From positions 1-6,495 of the forward strand of contig JANRKT010000322.1 of the NCBI GenBank assembly GCA_033763355.1: 6,495 nt of DNA. Reading direction: 5' to 3'. The notes beneath the pieces were generated by a model. The model was not told the DNA's origin. It worked only from the letters and a program-made list of their open reading frames with translations, and made no database searches. Both the position numbers and the translations under genes were made by a program. Below, one piece after another: positions 6,005 through 6,495 of the stretch; the first letter of the stretch is position 1, and the number at the start of each line of letters is the position of its first letter. Source of the DNA: JANRKT01 sp033763355 (GTDB taxonomy: Bacteria > Bacteroidota > Bacteroidia > Chitinophagales > Chitinophagaceae).

Positions 6005-6481
6005 TTAGTTGGTGGAAGCTTTTGCCATGATCTGTGAGGCAGTTTTAATGGCTTTGCGTATGCGGATGTAAGTACCGCAACGGCAGATGTGGCCGTTCAT
6101 GGCGGCATCAATATCTGCATCGGTGGGGTTGGGTGTGCGTTTTAATAAAGCCACCGCAGCCATAATTTGCCCGCTCTGGCAATAACCGCATTGGGGAACC
6201 TGCTCTGCAATCCATGCCTGCTGCACGGGGTGTGAGTTATCTGTGGAAAGGCCCTCAATAGTTGTGATGGTTTGTTTTGCAACCGAAGAAATGGGAATGG
6301 AACAGGAACGAACGGGGTTACCATTTAAGTGAACAGTGCATGCGCCGCATTGCGCCATTCCGCATCCGTATTTTGTTCCGGTAAGATTGGCAAGCTCCCT
6401 GATAGCCCACAGCAAGGGCATTTTAGGGTCAGCCTCCACCTTGTAAGTTTTTCCGTTAATATTAAGATTGTAGGAAGCCAT
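6005..6481 (-). CDS. 2Fe-2S small subunit of the molybdenum hydroxylase (IorA/CoxS-like)
   Basis: The product is 158 residues, standard for this subunit. The N-terminal plant-type ferredoxin domain binds the first cluster through C40, C45, C48 (CGMAQCGAC) and C60. The C-terminal helical domain binds the second through C98 and C101 (QCGYC) and C133 and C135 (ICRCG). It passes electrons from the molybdenum site of the large subunit to an acceptor, in the IorAB type usually a c-type cytochrome and not FAD. It has no signal peptide of its own, so it would have to cross the membrane in complex with the Tat-bearing partner (inference). The ATG at 6481-6479 gives the expected MASYNLNING start and is preceded by AAACTACTGTT. 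It is the first gene of the pair in this window, but only 14 bp upstream are visible, so a promoter or further operon members cannot be judged. All eight cysteines are present. Confidence 0.95.
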   Translation of the reverse strand: MASYNLNINGKTYKVEADPKMPLLWAIRELANLTGTKYGCGMAQCGACTVHLNGNPVRSCSIPISSVAKQTITTIEGLSTDNSHPVQQAWIAEQVPQCGYCQSGQIMAAVALLKRTPNPTDADIDAAMNGHICRCGTYIRIRKAIKTASQIMAKASTN

Positions 6482-6495
6482 AACAGTAGTTTTTT

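Overview
The window looks like a chromosomal segment from a member of the Bacteroidota, most likely a Chitinophagaceae-type environmental species. This is inferred from several signs: signal peptides ending in the '-GQ' or '-NSQ' style common in that phylum, A-rich leaders before the start codons instead of Shine-Dalgarno sequences, a promoter of the TTTG / TAnnTTTG type, and the gene families present (secreted serine hydrolase, GH43/GH117-like glycosidase, IorAB-type molybdenum hydroxylase). No species can be named from the sequence alone.

Layout from left to right. (1) Positions 1-114 hold the signal-peptide end of an unidentified exported protein on the minus strand, cut by the window edge. 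(2) Positions 133-335 hold the first copy of a roughly 200-bp non-coding repeat. (3) Positions 491-2032 encode an exported SxxK serine hydrolase of the class C beta-lactamase / 6-aminohexanoate-dimer hydrolase superfamily. (4) Positions 2026-2298, convergent with it, hold the last 90 codons of a glycosidase gene whose front part is missing. (5) Positions 2300-2535 hold the second, more complete copy of the repeat, which begins exactly where the glycosidase homology stops. (6) Positions 2606-3544 (minus) encode an exported metallo-beta-lactamase-fold hydrolase with a complete zinc site and a recognisable promoter. (7) Positions 3813-6481 (minus) are a two-gene operon for a molybdenum hydroxylase, a 2Fe-2S small subunit followed by a Tat-exported molybdopterin subunit, closed by a rho-independent terminator at about 3749-3778.

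The hydroxylase genes clearly work together as one enzyme. The serine hydrolase and the metallo-hydrolase are separate transcription units on opposite strands, and I see no evidence that they share a pathway. What unifies the left half is the repeat. Its two copies lie in the same orientation about 2.0 kb apart, both abut minus-strand genes at their left ends, and one has replaced the 5' part of a gene. Each copy consists of two related GC-rich hairpins at the ends, a conserved 25-nt AT-rich palindrome next to the left hairpin, and a variable core. This looks like a non-autonomous, MITE- or REP-doublet-like element with no coding capacity of its own. It is the least explained item in the window. 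The protein-coding content otherwise belongs to known families, and I do not see a new multi-gene system.
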